A DNA stretch of 64,000 bases. It comes from Kingdonia uniflora (lineage: Eukaryota > Streptophyta > Magnoliopsida > Ranunculales > Circaeasteraceae). Numbering within the stretch: the stretch's first letter is position 1; each line of letters begins with the position of its first letter. The translations under genes and the position numbers were made by a program. The notes under the pieces are model-generated. The model ran no database searches, was not told where the DNA came from, and saw only the letters and a list, made by a program, of their open reading frames with translations. The stretch spans positions 1,116,001-1,180,000 of the forward strand of contig JACGCM010000440.1 of the NCBI GenBank assembly GCA_014058105.1. Reading direction: 5' to 3'. Positions 1 through 10,142 of the stretch are shown here, one piece after another.

Positions 1-138
1 GGAACGGAAGTTTATCAAAGAGAAGGAATAGATTATGTTATTCATGACCTACCATCCGGACTGGAAGAGTTTATCGTTAGCTCATCTGGAAAACCTATTC
101 CAAAATTACTTTCCCAAAAGAGAGTAGTATTCTTTTGA
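1..138 (+). CDS. 3'-terminal exon of an unidentified plus-strand gene
   Basis: Frame 1 is open from the first base to a TGA at 136-138 and encodes 45 residues, including GIDYVIHDLPSGLEEF and ending QKRVVFF. The start lies outside the window. The residue mix is that of a folded protein end rather than AT-rich noise. I do not recognise the family. A possible UTR exon follows after an acceptor-like TTGTAG near 333-336. Downstream sequence to about 640 has no further coding signal on this strand. It could also be a gene fragment. Confidence that this is coding is moderate; function is unknown. Confidence 0.4.
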   Translation, partial: GTEVYQREGIDYVIHDLPSGLEEFIVSSSGKPIPKLLSQKRVVFF

Positions 139-643
139 TATTAAGTGGTTATTATGCATATAGATGAGAGGATAAAACATTTCTAAATGTAAAGATTTGC
201 GTATGAGCGCTGATAACTAAACTTTATTATATTATCTTAATTCATATTAGTTGTTCACTACTGGCTTCACTTGCAATTAAAGTCATCAAGTTAAAGCATG
301 TCTTGTTTGAATAATATACGTGTTTTCATATTGTAGGGTAATAATCTATACGTAGATCCAACAAATACCAAAGATCATAGAGACGTGGGAATAAATAAAC
401 TAGTGGCTAAGGAAAATGGTGCATATAGGATATCACAATATGTATCATGTAATGAATCGAATAATTATTTTATAACAATCAGCAAGGGTTGATATTATAA
501 AGGGAAAGGATGTGTCAAAAAACAACACAGGTGGAGAGATCATAATTTTAAATCCTTTTATCCATGCATCACTCAATTTCTTAAAGTAGAAGCAAGTATA
601 CTTTTAACTACTAAAAGGATATTAAAAAGTAAGAGATACTAAC
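139..643. other. AT-rich stretch without a supported gene
   Basis: No open frame or conserved motif is convincing here. The part near 337-480 could be 3' UTR of the gene ending at 138. I see nothing else. Confidence 0.4.
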
Positions 644-1019
644 CAGTCACATCCTTGCAATGCTCACAGAAAGATTCAAGCTCTTTCATAACTCTTATGT
701 CATACAGCTGAAATAAAAGCAAGAAAAAGGGTGTGTTGACATTTTAGAAAATGATGAAATAAAAAGACAATCAATAAAGAACATTTATAAGGATAAAAGG
801 AAAACCACAAAAATATGTATATTAAAAATAAAATCTAGGACTAAGTATATCAAGCAGATAGAGTACATAATATCAGTAAAAGAACTAATAAGACATAAAT
901 GGATGCAATTCAAAGCAAAGATTTTGTAAGCAACTGTGCATAAATAGGTTAAGAAATAAACGGTTTGTGCTTGACCAAAAGAACAACAGAAAATGAAGCT
1001 GAGAAAAAATCAATCTTTA

Positions 1020-1205
1020 TTTATTCACGTCATTTCTTTCGTGACGTCAATGGAGATAATAAGTGACGTAGCTTTAGGTCAGTGAATCACGTGACCATGC
1101 TTTCAAGTTAGTTAAGAAGTGACGTTAAAAGTGTGATTAATGTTACAATGTCAGTTCTTAAATGACATTGATACTTGTGAAAAGGTATATATATATATAT
1201 ATATA
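1020..1205. repeat. Stretch rich in TGACGT/CACGT motifs with a TA microsatellite
   Basis: The motifs GTGACGT, TGACGTCA and CACGTGA recur several times between 1025 and 1130, and a (TA)n run follows at about 1186-1204. It lies in the largest gap between the candidate minus-strand exons. Dense repeats of a short motif resemble the subterminal repeats of CACTA transposons, and similar motifs occur at 3676-3848. A promoter reading (G-box/TGACGT elements) is also possible. No gene is seen from 710 to 1918. Confidence 0.3.
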
Positions 1206-3675
1206 CACCTCCCTGCCTCCCCCTTCTCTCCTACTCCCATTCTTGCATAGTTGAAATCAATATTAACAAAACAACCACTCCATTATATTCAAAATAACCT
1301 AATTATATTAAAAATCATAAGAGTAACAAAGCTTATTCTTGAATACAAAAATTACTTGAGCTCTAAAGTTAACATCAGTGAATCAAAACATAATGTAGCC
1401 TTAATTAGAACAGAGCATCTCATTGTTGACAAAGCTTCAGCTGCCATTTCAAGTCTTTTGTCCAATAATTGCCATGAATTATCACCTAGCAAGAATTGTG
1501 TGGACTTAACTCTAAACATCAATCAAATAATAGATAACCCTTATTTATAAGACACAAAATTATAGCTAAATTAGTAACATATATATCAAATGGTAAATAA
1601 ACTGAACTTTGAGAGAGATTGAGAAAGAGAAAGAGAGACCTATTGATACTCCAAATGCCCGTCCTTATAGTTTTTTGCCATATTATCCAAATTTGTCAAA
1701 TTCTACACAGATGTGCACTATTCAAAGTGAGCCATAATCCACATTCACAAAAAAGATTTCAAGAATTTAAGGCATCAAGCAACAAACTTATTATCTCGCA
1801 TAAGAATTTAGGCATCAGGCAGGGACATAAACCACATTTGCACAAAAATATTTTTAAAAATTTAGGTATCCACCAGTAAACTTGCTACAACACATAAGAG
1901 GCCTAGCAACATACTCACCTGAGTGTTGAAAATGTCCTCATACCCATGATGTATATCTGCCATAAACACCTACCAAAATGTATTCAAAGAAAATCCAATA
2001 AGATTCCATGATCAATAGATAAGTACAACTTATGGGACTTTGATTCAGACTTTGATTAACATGAAAAGAGATAAAAGGCACATGAAAAACCACCACAAGA
2101 GATTAATAATCCTTTGCCAATAACCCTATATCTATATGCAGAAAGATATTAAAAAGTAACAATGAGAATAACTCACCTCAGAACGAAGATATGTTACAGA
2201 AGCGGCCGCACTAAATTCAGAAACAATGCAATTGGATAAGCTAGTTTTGAGTCACAAGTTGTATGGTGAATCCAAGAATCTTGGAGTCCCGTTGTAGCCA
2301 GAGCATTCTCTCCATTATATTTTTCAGAAACAAGGTAACTAAAACCAATACGTTGTCCATATCAAAATGGTACTAAAAGTCGCCACGAGAGCATTTCCCC
2401 AACCACCATTATAAAGGAAAACCCCATTAACGCAACACTCTCGCCTCCATAAACTATATCAATGTTCCTTCTCACCTATACTTAAAATAAAAGCTAGATA
2501 AATAATGGAGATGGACACTTTACAGTGGTCATGGACAGCAAACATCATACAAACACCTTAAATAGGAATATCCCATATTGTATGAAAGCCGTGAATGATA
2601 GGCTGGAAGCAATGTGGAAGAAGAAAGTTAGTAAACAAGCCAAAATCACAGTACAAAGAGACCAATTCAAATCACAAATCAGAACCATAAATAAACACTT
2701 GTCACTGAATATCCTAAATCTCAAATAAGAACAGCAAATAAACCCCCAAATGAATCATAGATAAACATCAAATATAAACCTTTAAAAGGAGAGATTTTGA
2801 GTAATCGCTTAATAGCTTCACAGTCGACGAGACTGCCATTAGTAGTAAGAAGATAGTGTTCTTATGAATTAATGGAAGATGGGTACTCCGTTTACGTCAC
2901 CACTACCGATTTAATCTTCAACAGATTTTTATGGTAGTGATTAGGAGTGGAGAACATATTCAGGTTCTCATTCTTGAAGTTATCTTCATTGGGTATTGAA
3001 ATTAGTACCATTCTCTTTAATCTATTGTCTCTTAAAAATAGCAAAAAAAACATAAGATCATGATGAATTACTTAACATAATTCGATCCAAAGTAACAAAA
3101 AAAATCTGGGTTTGTTTCATTACTTGCAATTTTGATTCCCAATGAGAAAATTTCAAGAGACCTCAAGTCCTCAATAATCATGGGGGGTTGACAATATGCA
3201 AAAAAAATTTAAAAAAAAGGTGATTTTTTTTAATTTAGGGGAATTACCAGAGGTTTGCATAATAACGAAGTTTCAATCGCTGTCGTCATTAAGCCTTTGT
3301 GAACGGAGAAAGCAATCCACATGGTGGCGTTGATGTGCTCGAGAACAGAGATGTGGATTATAGACTTAGTGTTTTTCCAATCTATGTCTGCTGGCTCAAT
3401 TTCTTGAAAGAATTTTTATAAACTAAATAAAGTGAGGGAAACACTTTTAGAGAGCGAATTGCAAAAAATGGGTGATAAGATTTCATTTCGACAGATTGAA
3501 GATTACTGGAGAAAATTAGGGTTCTTAGAGTGAGAGAGAAATAGAGGAGATGATGATTTTTTCTTAGAGCCTGTTAAAACTCTATGGTTATAATCTCCAA
3601 TTTTGACCTATGCATAACTAATAAATGTCAATTAAACTAAAAACGACATCAATGTTATCACATATAATTTCAAGT

Positions 3676-3848
3676 CACTACCAAAAATAACGTGAAAGAG
3701 AAATGAAGTCATTATTTGAGATAATGATGTTGTAGAGTAAACTAATACGTCAACTCACGGGAATGAAATATGAAGTTTGACTTATTATGTCATTTTTCAT
3801 ATAAATAACGTTATTTAAGTGAGATAAAAAGTTGTTTTTGTTGTAGTG
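3676..3848. mobile_element. Short CACTA-like non-autonomous element
   Basis: The segment begins CACTACCAAAAATAAC and ends GTTGTTTTTGTTGTAGTG; the ends are imperfect inverted repeats sharing CACTAC and an A-rich/AAC tract. Such termini are typical of En/Spm (CACTA) transposons. It is 173 bp and has no coding capacity. The 3-bp flanks (AGT and TCA) do not match, so no target-site duplication is visible. It may be one end of a larger decayed element. Confidence 0.4.
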
Positions 3849-4548
3849 TCAGAATTTTGAACCAGAGGATTTCTTTGTTTTTACTTTTCGTTATCGTTGT
3901 TAAAGCCAAACAATATTCAAAGAAACTGGGTTCTTCGACTCCTCAAGAAATTGGATAGAAATTCCTATTATAATTTACACAAGATCAATGACATTTGAGA
4001 ACTCTAATAAACATGTAATTACAAAATAAATATAATCAAATGTTCTTAATCTAGTATACTGTAAGCTGTTAAATTAAGAGTAAATTAACAAACAAACAAA
4101 AAAAACCTTAAGCATAATAATACATACCTCTTTCCAGGTTTTAATAATTCTTTGCAATTCTCGCTCTTATTAATTCAATCAGAAAACCTGCAGCTTCAAT
4201 AGGGAGAATATTAAAGGAAACCAATAAAATTTTACCCAAGGAAACTCATGTGAGAAAAAAATTAGGAGAAGAAGTTATATACTTTGCCAAGTTATACATT
4301 TTTGCAACAAAAACCTTTAAGATTGGAAGTTATTCTATCTCCTTCTCTATCAGAAAGCAGAGAGGGGAAGAGACGTGAGATGTATAGAGAAATAAAGAGT
4401 GGGGTAATTAAGATAAAATTGCGATTAAATATTTTTGAAGAAACCTTAACTGATCAGATTGTGGCAAAATTGTTGGAGATTGATCGATTTGCATGGGGTT
4501 AGGGTTTTTTGGAAGTTTGATTTGAGAGGGAATTTTAGTATTTCCCAT

Positions 4549-5584
4549 AAGAGACAAATTTGAAGAGAGATACATGGATTGGGAAGTTAGATTTCAACTT
4601 TACCTCAGAGATTTAAGGAATCCCAACTTGATTGAATCCTAATTTTGGATTTGCACGGGTATATTGGTTCTCTCTTCATTTAATTTGAGCGGAGAATTAA
4701 TAGAGATTGTTTAAAACTGCTAAACTTGTTTGATTTCCAAAATTTCATAGTATTCCTGGGCCCCTTTCTTTTTGGATGCTTTACATCTTGGACTGACGTG
4801 TCCCCTCTCTCCATGGCTTTTCCCTAAAAGAAAGGCACTGCTTTTCTCCTCTGAATCCTCGCAGTCTTGGCCCTCTTAATATTGTATTAAGCCTACCTCC
4901 TTTTAAAGTCCTAACATGTTTAGCATTAGCACGTATAGGGATCTAAGGTCGAATTGTAGCCCTCAGTTAGGCTATTTGATTGAGAAGGCCAGACTTTAAG
5001 TAGTTAGAGGCTCAAAACATTAGTTTTTTTATCAAGGATTCTTCTTACCAAATACTATACCGCCTTACTTTTTTAAATAGCTCCAAGAATAGCGCACATG
5101 AATAGCTTACCAGTACTTGCTCTTATTTAACTACAGTGCCTTTTGTCTATTTCTTGTCAGGGCCTCAAAAGGCTACTAAAGGCGTGGTGCTGGTAGTGGG
5201 GAGTGAGCGCTCAAAAATCTATTCTAAAGACAAATGCACCATAACAATTTATCTATTTCTTGTGATGGCACAAGAGTTTGTTTTGGGGGAGAAGGATCAA
5301 AGTTGTATATTGTTAATCAAATAAAGCGACTTGATCAAGCATCTAAATTAGAATAGTTTTACAACTCCTTAAACAGTCGTATATTTTAAGACATAAATAA
5401 GAAAGAAAAAAATTAAAACGACGGGGGTTCCAAAATTGTGACTTCTAATGGAAGTCGTATTTTTCATTTAAAGTATGGCACATGCGCCAAGTCGCAAATT
5501 ACTATCCAAAAGTGTTGGTATTTACACATTTTTACGTAGTGTGTGATCATGCTAAAAATGAGAAATGTTGTACTACATACAATG
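4549..5584. other. Non-coding stretch with a possible CACTA-type end
   Basis: No gene was found. Around 5529-5541 the sequence ATTTTTACGTAGTG reads on the minus strand as CACTACGTAAAAAT, a CACTA-like terminus, preceded by ACGACGGG/GAAGTCGT motifs from 5399. No partner end was located. The first readable domain of the gypsy element starts just after it. Confidence 0.25.
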
Positions 5585-5845
5585 ATGGTGGATACTGGTA
5601 GTAGTATCGAACTACTTTTCCAAAGTACGATTGATTAGATGGGACTGGCCAACAAAGTACAACCTAGTGATGCTGTCATTAGTGGGATCAACGGCTCTAA
5701 GGAAGACCATATAGGAAAGATCATACTTCCTATTATAATTGGACCAGCAATGGTTTACATAGTATTTTACGTAATCAATGTAAGATCTCGCTATTTAGGA
5801 ATTATGGGACATTGTTGGCTGCATAACAGCGAGCTATCCCATTGA
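5585..5845 (+). pseudogene. Gypsy element 1 aspartic protease fragment
   Basis: The frame reads MVDTGSSIELLF, with the DTGSS active-site motif at 5591-5605. An in-frame TAG at about 5636-5638 is followed by MGLANKVQPSDAVISGINGS, the conserved second part of gypsy proteases of this group. The catalytic Asp is kept. The same stretch in element 2 has Asn instead. The enzyme would cut the Gag-Pol polyprotein. The stop makes this copy non-functional unless read through. Confidence 0.75.
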
Positions 5846-6319
5846 CCTATCATTTGGTGCTACGATTCGATTGGAATGGTGGCATTTACGAATTCAAAGA
5901 CAGTTAGAAGCTAGTTCGAGCTTGTGAAAATTATGTTACTACCGTGACAGAACTATCAATACCGCAGCTCGTATAGCAATTATAAAAAACCTAAAGGAAT
6001 ATTACAGAGAACTTTACAAAAAACTAGCTGCCAAGCGTAGAAACTAAAAAATACGTCAAGATCAGTGGAGACAAAAGGGATACCTACATTGGAAATATTT
6101 TGCCCACATCCGAGCGTAATACTCTTATTCAATTTCTCAAGGACAGCAGTAATATCTTTGCATGGACGTTCCATGCAATACCAGGCATTGATCAAAATTT
6201 GGTTTGCTACAAGCTTAATTTGTAAGATAAAGCTGGGCAGTCAAACAGAAACAAAGAACTTTAGCACCAAGACTCCAAGAAGAAGTCAACAAAGAGATCG
6301 ATAAACTCATTGAAGTTGG

Positions 6320-7440
6320 TTTTATCTAAAAAGCGAACTACCCAGAATAGATCTCGAATATTTTCGCAGTGCCAAAGAAAAATGGAAAAATCAGAGTCTG
6401 CGTAGATTTCACAGACCTCAATAAACATACTCCGAAAGATAGTTTTCCACTTCCTATCATCAATCATATGCCCAATTCTACTGCGGGGCAAGAACTCTAA
6501 TCCATGATGGACACCGTATCAGGGTACAACCAAATACCTCTGTTACCCGAAGATCAAGAAAAAATGATTTTCATTACAGAGCATGGTTTATATTGCAACA
6601 AGGTCATGCCTTTCGGCCTCAAGAACGCAGGAGCCACTTACCAAAGATTTATGACACAGATGTTCAAAGACCATCTTGAGAAAATAATGGAAGTTTACAT
6701 TGATGATATGTTGTGTAAAAGTCTCAAAAAGGATAGTCATCTCACAGATTTATACACGACCTTCGAAATTCTTTGGTCTTACAAAATAAGACTAAATCCA
6801 GACAAGTATCAATTCAGAGTCCAATCAAGCAATTTCCTGGGACATTTGATCAGTAAGCAAGGTATTGAGGCTGACCCAGATCGTATTCGTGCATTGTTAT
6901 CTATGCCTTCTCTAAAAATAAAGAAATATGTATAGAAGTTAACTGGCAAGATAGCAGCAATTAATCATTTTGTCTTGAAATCTTTAGACCGGTGTCAATA
7001 GCTATTCGACCTACTGCGCAAAGGGACGAAGAAAAAGAAACCTAAAAAAGATCATGAGATCGAGTGGACTACAGAATGTGAAGTAGCGTTCTAGAAACTA
7101 AAGCGCTATTTGGGAAAACCACCAATAATGAGTACACCCAAGGAAGGAAAATAGTTTTTCATTTACCTTGCCGTTGCCGATGAATCACTGAGCTCAATCC
7201 TCATTCGAATCGATGAGAAGATAGAGAAACCTATCTATTTCATTAACAAGACTCTCACTCCAGCAGAATCATGGTACAGTAAGATTAAGAAATTGTTTTT
7301 AGCTCTCGTTTATACATCGTAGAAGTTAAAACAATATTTTCAAGCTCACTTAGTTTGAGTAATAACAAATTATCCTTTGTGTTAAATCTTGTCCCAATGA
7401 GAGAAATCCAGACGAGTCCAACAATGGTAGTTACTCGAGG
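6320..7440 (+). pseudogene. Gypsy element 1 reverse transcriptase and first RNase H
   Basis: RT motifs appear in order: VPKKNGKIRVCVDF (about 6368-6410), DLNKHTPKD, MMDTVSGYNQIPL (from 6504), MPFGLKNAGATYQR, and the catalytic box YIDD at 6696-6707, followed by FLGHLISKQGIEADP. The longest unbroken part is 6504-6935. After a stop at 6933 the reading continues through the connection region (KLTGKIAAINHF) into a gypsy-type RNase H (SSILIRIDEKIEKPIYFINKTL, about 7190-7260), with several further stops. The RT active site is intact, but the polyprotein cannot be made. Confidence 0.85.
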
Positions 7441-7583
7441 TGAGCACGATATACATTTCCAACCATGACATTCCGAAAAAGGGAAAGTAGTAGCATATTC
7501 CTTGCAGACTTTCCAACAGATGATCCTGACTAGAAAGAAGCTAGTACTAACATAAATAAAGAATAGTTTGAGGAAAAATCAGA

Positions 7584-7995
7584 TTAGATATCCATGAAAG
7601 GTTGGTGTCTTCTAACTGACGGTTCGGCCGGACCTGCTGGGTCAGGCATCGGTATCATTCTTATCATACCTTCCAATGACAGGATTAAAAAAGTAATCTG
7701 ACTCAACTTCGAAGCCACCAATAATGAGACCGAATATGAGGAACTAATCCACAGTCTAGATATGGCTCTGGAGATTAGGGATCCCAGGTTATCTGTGTAC
7801 ATGAACTTGGTACTCATAATGAAATATTATGCAAACAAGTTTCAAAAAAATAGAAAAATGATTAATTATGCTACAACGGTAGCCGACAGAATGAGCAGAT
7901 TCAAAAAGGCTGCCATCGAACATTTGCCTCGCAGAGAAAATAGACATTTTGATTCCCTTGCCTATCTTGCGGGAGTCCTCATAACAGAAGCTTGA
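7584..7995 (+). pseudogene. Gypsy element 1 second (archaeal-type) RNase H
   Basis: The reading LLTDGSAGPAGSGIGIILI begins near 7610 and continues to NFEATNNETEYEELIHSLDMALEI, a second RNase H fold with the first Asp and the Glu of NETEYE visible. It is followed by VADRMSRFKKAAIEHLPRRENRHFDSLAYLA. A duplicated RNase H between the pol RNase H and integrase is a hallmark of Tat-lineage gypsy elements. One stop lies at 7699-7701. The homologous stretch in element 2 reads RPAGSGIGIVLITSSNDRI. Confidence 0.75.
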
Positions 7996-8199
7996 TATCT
8001 AAAGATCGGAGTAATATCCACCCCCAACATTAACATCATTAGTTCAAATTTTGTTAATACTGGGGGCGGTGAAGAGGACAAAAACGATTGGAGGTGACCT
8101 TTCCTTACATATATCGGGCCCAAAAACAAGTTTGATGGTGAACTCCTCAAAGATCCTACTAAAAAGAGATGTGTGCTTGACAATGTTAAGCGATACGTC

Positions 8200-9336
8200 G
8201 TTGTCGATAACTTCCGTTATAAAAAGTCAGTAACAGAACCCTATCCCCAATGTTTATCTGATAAAGATACTCAAAACTTCCTGCACGAACTTCATGAAGG
8301 CACTTGTGGATCCCATACAATTGGATAATCCTTAGCAAACCGAACTCTTACTCAAGAAGTCTTTGGCCTAAAATAAAAGCTCAAGACATTGAATATACGA
8401 GCAAGTATGATACCCGCCAATGACATGGACCCCAAATTTGAGTTCCAGCCTTAGAACTCAATTCGGGTAAGGCTGTTTGGCCATTCAGAAGGTGGGTACT
8501 CGACCTTGTGGGAGATCCTAACTAAACCAAAAAAAAGGAAAGACCTCCTAGTCGCAACGGACTACTTCACCAAATGGGTAAAAGCAGTTCTTTTGTGTTG
8601 AACACATGAAGATGAAGTCATCAAGTTTATATGGGAAATGATTATAATATGGTTTGGCTACCCTCACCTAATCAGAATCAATAATTGACTTTAGTTCATT
8701 GGCTTCAGGGTCGTTGAGCTCCTCAACCAACAGAACATCATCCACTCTCCTTCAAATCCATATTACCCACAAGGAAATGGTCAGGCCGAAATCACCAATC
8801 AAACTATCGTCGACGAAATCAGAAAGTGTTTAACAGAGAAGAAGGGTAATTCGGTGTATGAGTTACCACATGCGTTATGGGCGTATCGAATAACACCTCG
8901 ATTATTGACTGAATGTACGCCGTTCTTATTGGCATACGGTATCGAAGCAATCATTCTCACTCAATATCATCACCCATTACGTGACCATACCATGACAGAC
9001 AAAAAAAATGAATTCCAGTTGGTATGTAACATGAATTGGATCAAAGAAATAAGAGACAGAGCAATCATGAACTTGGGAAGATTCCATCAGACTTTAGCCA
9101 TATCATATAACAAACGAGTTCGTCATAGAGGGTTCAAAATTAAAGATCTCGTTCTGCGAGAGGTACCAAAGCACAAAAAAGAAGTCAATGCTGGGAAACT
9201 TGTAGAAAATTGGGAAGAATCTTTTATCATTATTGGGAAAAGTGGACTTGGCTCTTTCGACCTCGCCATAGAATACAGAGATCGAGTACCTAATCCTTGG
9301 AACACAAGGAGATTGAAGTTATATCACATATTATAA
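8200..9336 (+). pseudogene. Gypsy element 1 integrase
   Basis: The zinc-binding start reads HELHEGTCGSH (about 8287). The core follows with LLVATDYFTKWVKA (first Asp) near 8550. At the second catalytic Asp the sequence reads Asn (AAT at 8683-8685, or the AAT just before it), and stops at 8686-8688 and 8692-8694 break the conserved DNG-QF box. The catalytic Glu in GQAEITNQTIVDEI (about 8782) is kept. A long open part, 8854-9336, covers ELPHALWAYRITPR and the C-terminal domain, ending ...TRRLKLYHIL. The copy is inactive. Confidence 0.85.
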
Positions 9337-9595
9337 TCTATCACAGTGTACTTTTCTAATATATTTATCATCTTGTACGTCGGTCTTACATCAATGAAAT
9401 ACTTATATTTGATCGCCCTACATCAGAGTACTTTCTACTATTTCATACATTACTCTTCTAATATTTTTGTACGTCAACCTTACAATAATAAAATACTTGT
9501 GTTTGGCTTCCCTATATTACAGTACTTTTCAAATATATCATACAAGTACTTCTATATACATATCACATTTTTAAAATTGCAGGTTACCAGTAGAA
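9337..9595 (+). other. AT-rich spacer after integrase
   Basis: TA-rich sequence with TACTTTTC/ATATTT words and no convincing gene. It separates the integrase stop from the 44-bp tandem array and is probably 3' non-coding sequence of the retroelement. Confidence 0.45.
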
Positions 9596-9930
9596 CCCTA
9601 TTCTATTATTATAGATCATTTATTGCTTCAGCAAAAACTGATCTTCTATTACATTATAGATCGTTTGTTGCTTCAGCCATTCTGATCTTCTATTATATTA
9701 TAGATCATTTGTTGCATCAGCCAATCTGATCTTGTATTACATTACAGATTGTTTGTTGCTTCAGCCAATCTGATCTTCTATTATATTACAGATTATTTGT
9801 TGCTTCAGCCAATCTAATCTTCCATTACATTACAGATCATTTGTTGAACCAACCAATCTGATATTCTATTACACAACAGATTGTTTGTTATTTTACCCAA
9901 ACTGATCTTCTATTACATAACAACTCGCTC
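9596..9930 (+). repeat. 44-bp tandem repeat array, about seven copies
   Basis: The unit contains AGATCATTTGTTGCTTCAGC followed by CAATCTGATCTTCTATTACATTAC. AGA-TTT anchors occur at 9613, 9658, 9702, 9746, 9790, 9834 and 9878, a spacing of 45 bp once and then 44 bp. The copies diverge mainly toward the right end. It lies between the integrase stop and the antisense coiled-coil ORF. Tandem arrays in this 3' region are known for Tat/Ogre elements. Confidence 0.9.
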
Positions 9931-10142
9931 ATCGCCTTAAAATAATTCGATCATACGACATGTCGGCTATTGGCTTTACATTACCACTACCAAACTTCTA
10001 TACCATAATTAGTTTATCAAAAGGTCAGTACAAATATGTAAAAATCACTAATACTATTATCAGTCCAACTTTACTACACTTTATCTACTATATTTTCATT
10101 GGTATAGTACCCATAATTTTTTCTTACAATCATAACGCCTCA

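Larger units (their letters stand above)
644..4548 (-). pseudogene. Candidate multi-exon minus-strand gene, unidentified, perhaps decayed
   Basis: Several minus-strand pieces look like exons. An ATG at 4548 opens a short frame (MGNTKIPSQIKLPKNP...) with a donor-like site after QLR. The segment 3402-3248 is bounded by AG and GT and reads ...PADIDWKNTKS...LEHINATMW. The segments 2210-2177 (AAASVTYLRSE), 1969-1919 (VFMADIHHGYEDIFNTQ) and 707-644 (LYDIRVMKELESFCEHC) each have an acceptor upstream and a GT donor downstream, and these last three join in one frame. Not all joins are in phase: exon 1 does not splice directly into 3402-3248. A further exon-like stretch near 4200-4130 carries a stop. 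I cannot name the family. It may be one gene with missing exons, a decayed gene, or two fragments. The last three exons are the best supported. Confidence 0.33.
5570..9336 (+). mobile_element. Degenerate Ty3/gypsy retrotransposon, Tat type, element 1 (gag missing)
   Basis: Domain order on the plus strand is protease, reverse transcriptase, RNase H, a second RNase H, then integrase, which is the Ty3/gypsy order. A second (archaeal-type) RNase H between the first and the integrase is known from the Tat/Ogre lineage. The polyprotein is broken by many stops and some frameshifts. No gag region is seen upstream of 5570, so the 5' end is truncated. No LTR could be placed. The element is followed by a 44-bp tandem array and an antisense ORF, the layout also found for element 2 at 26.4-32.6 kb. 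Confidence 0.85.
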
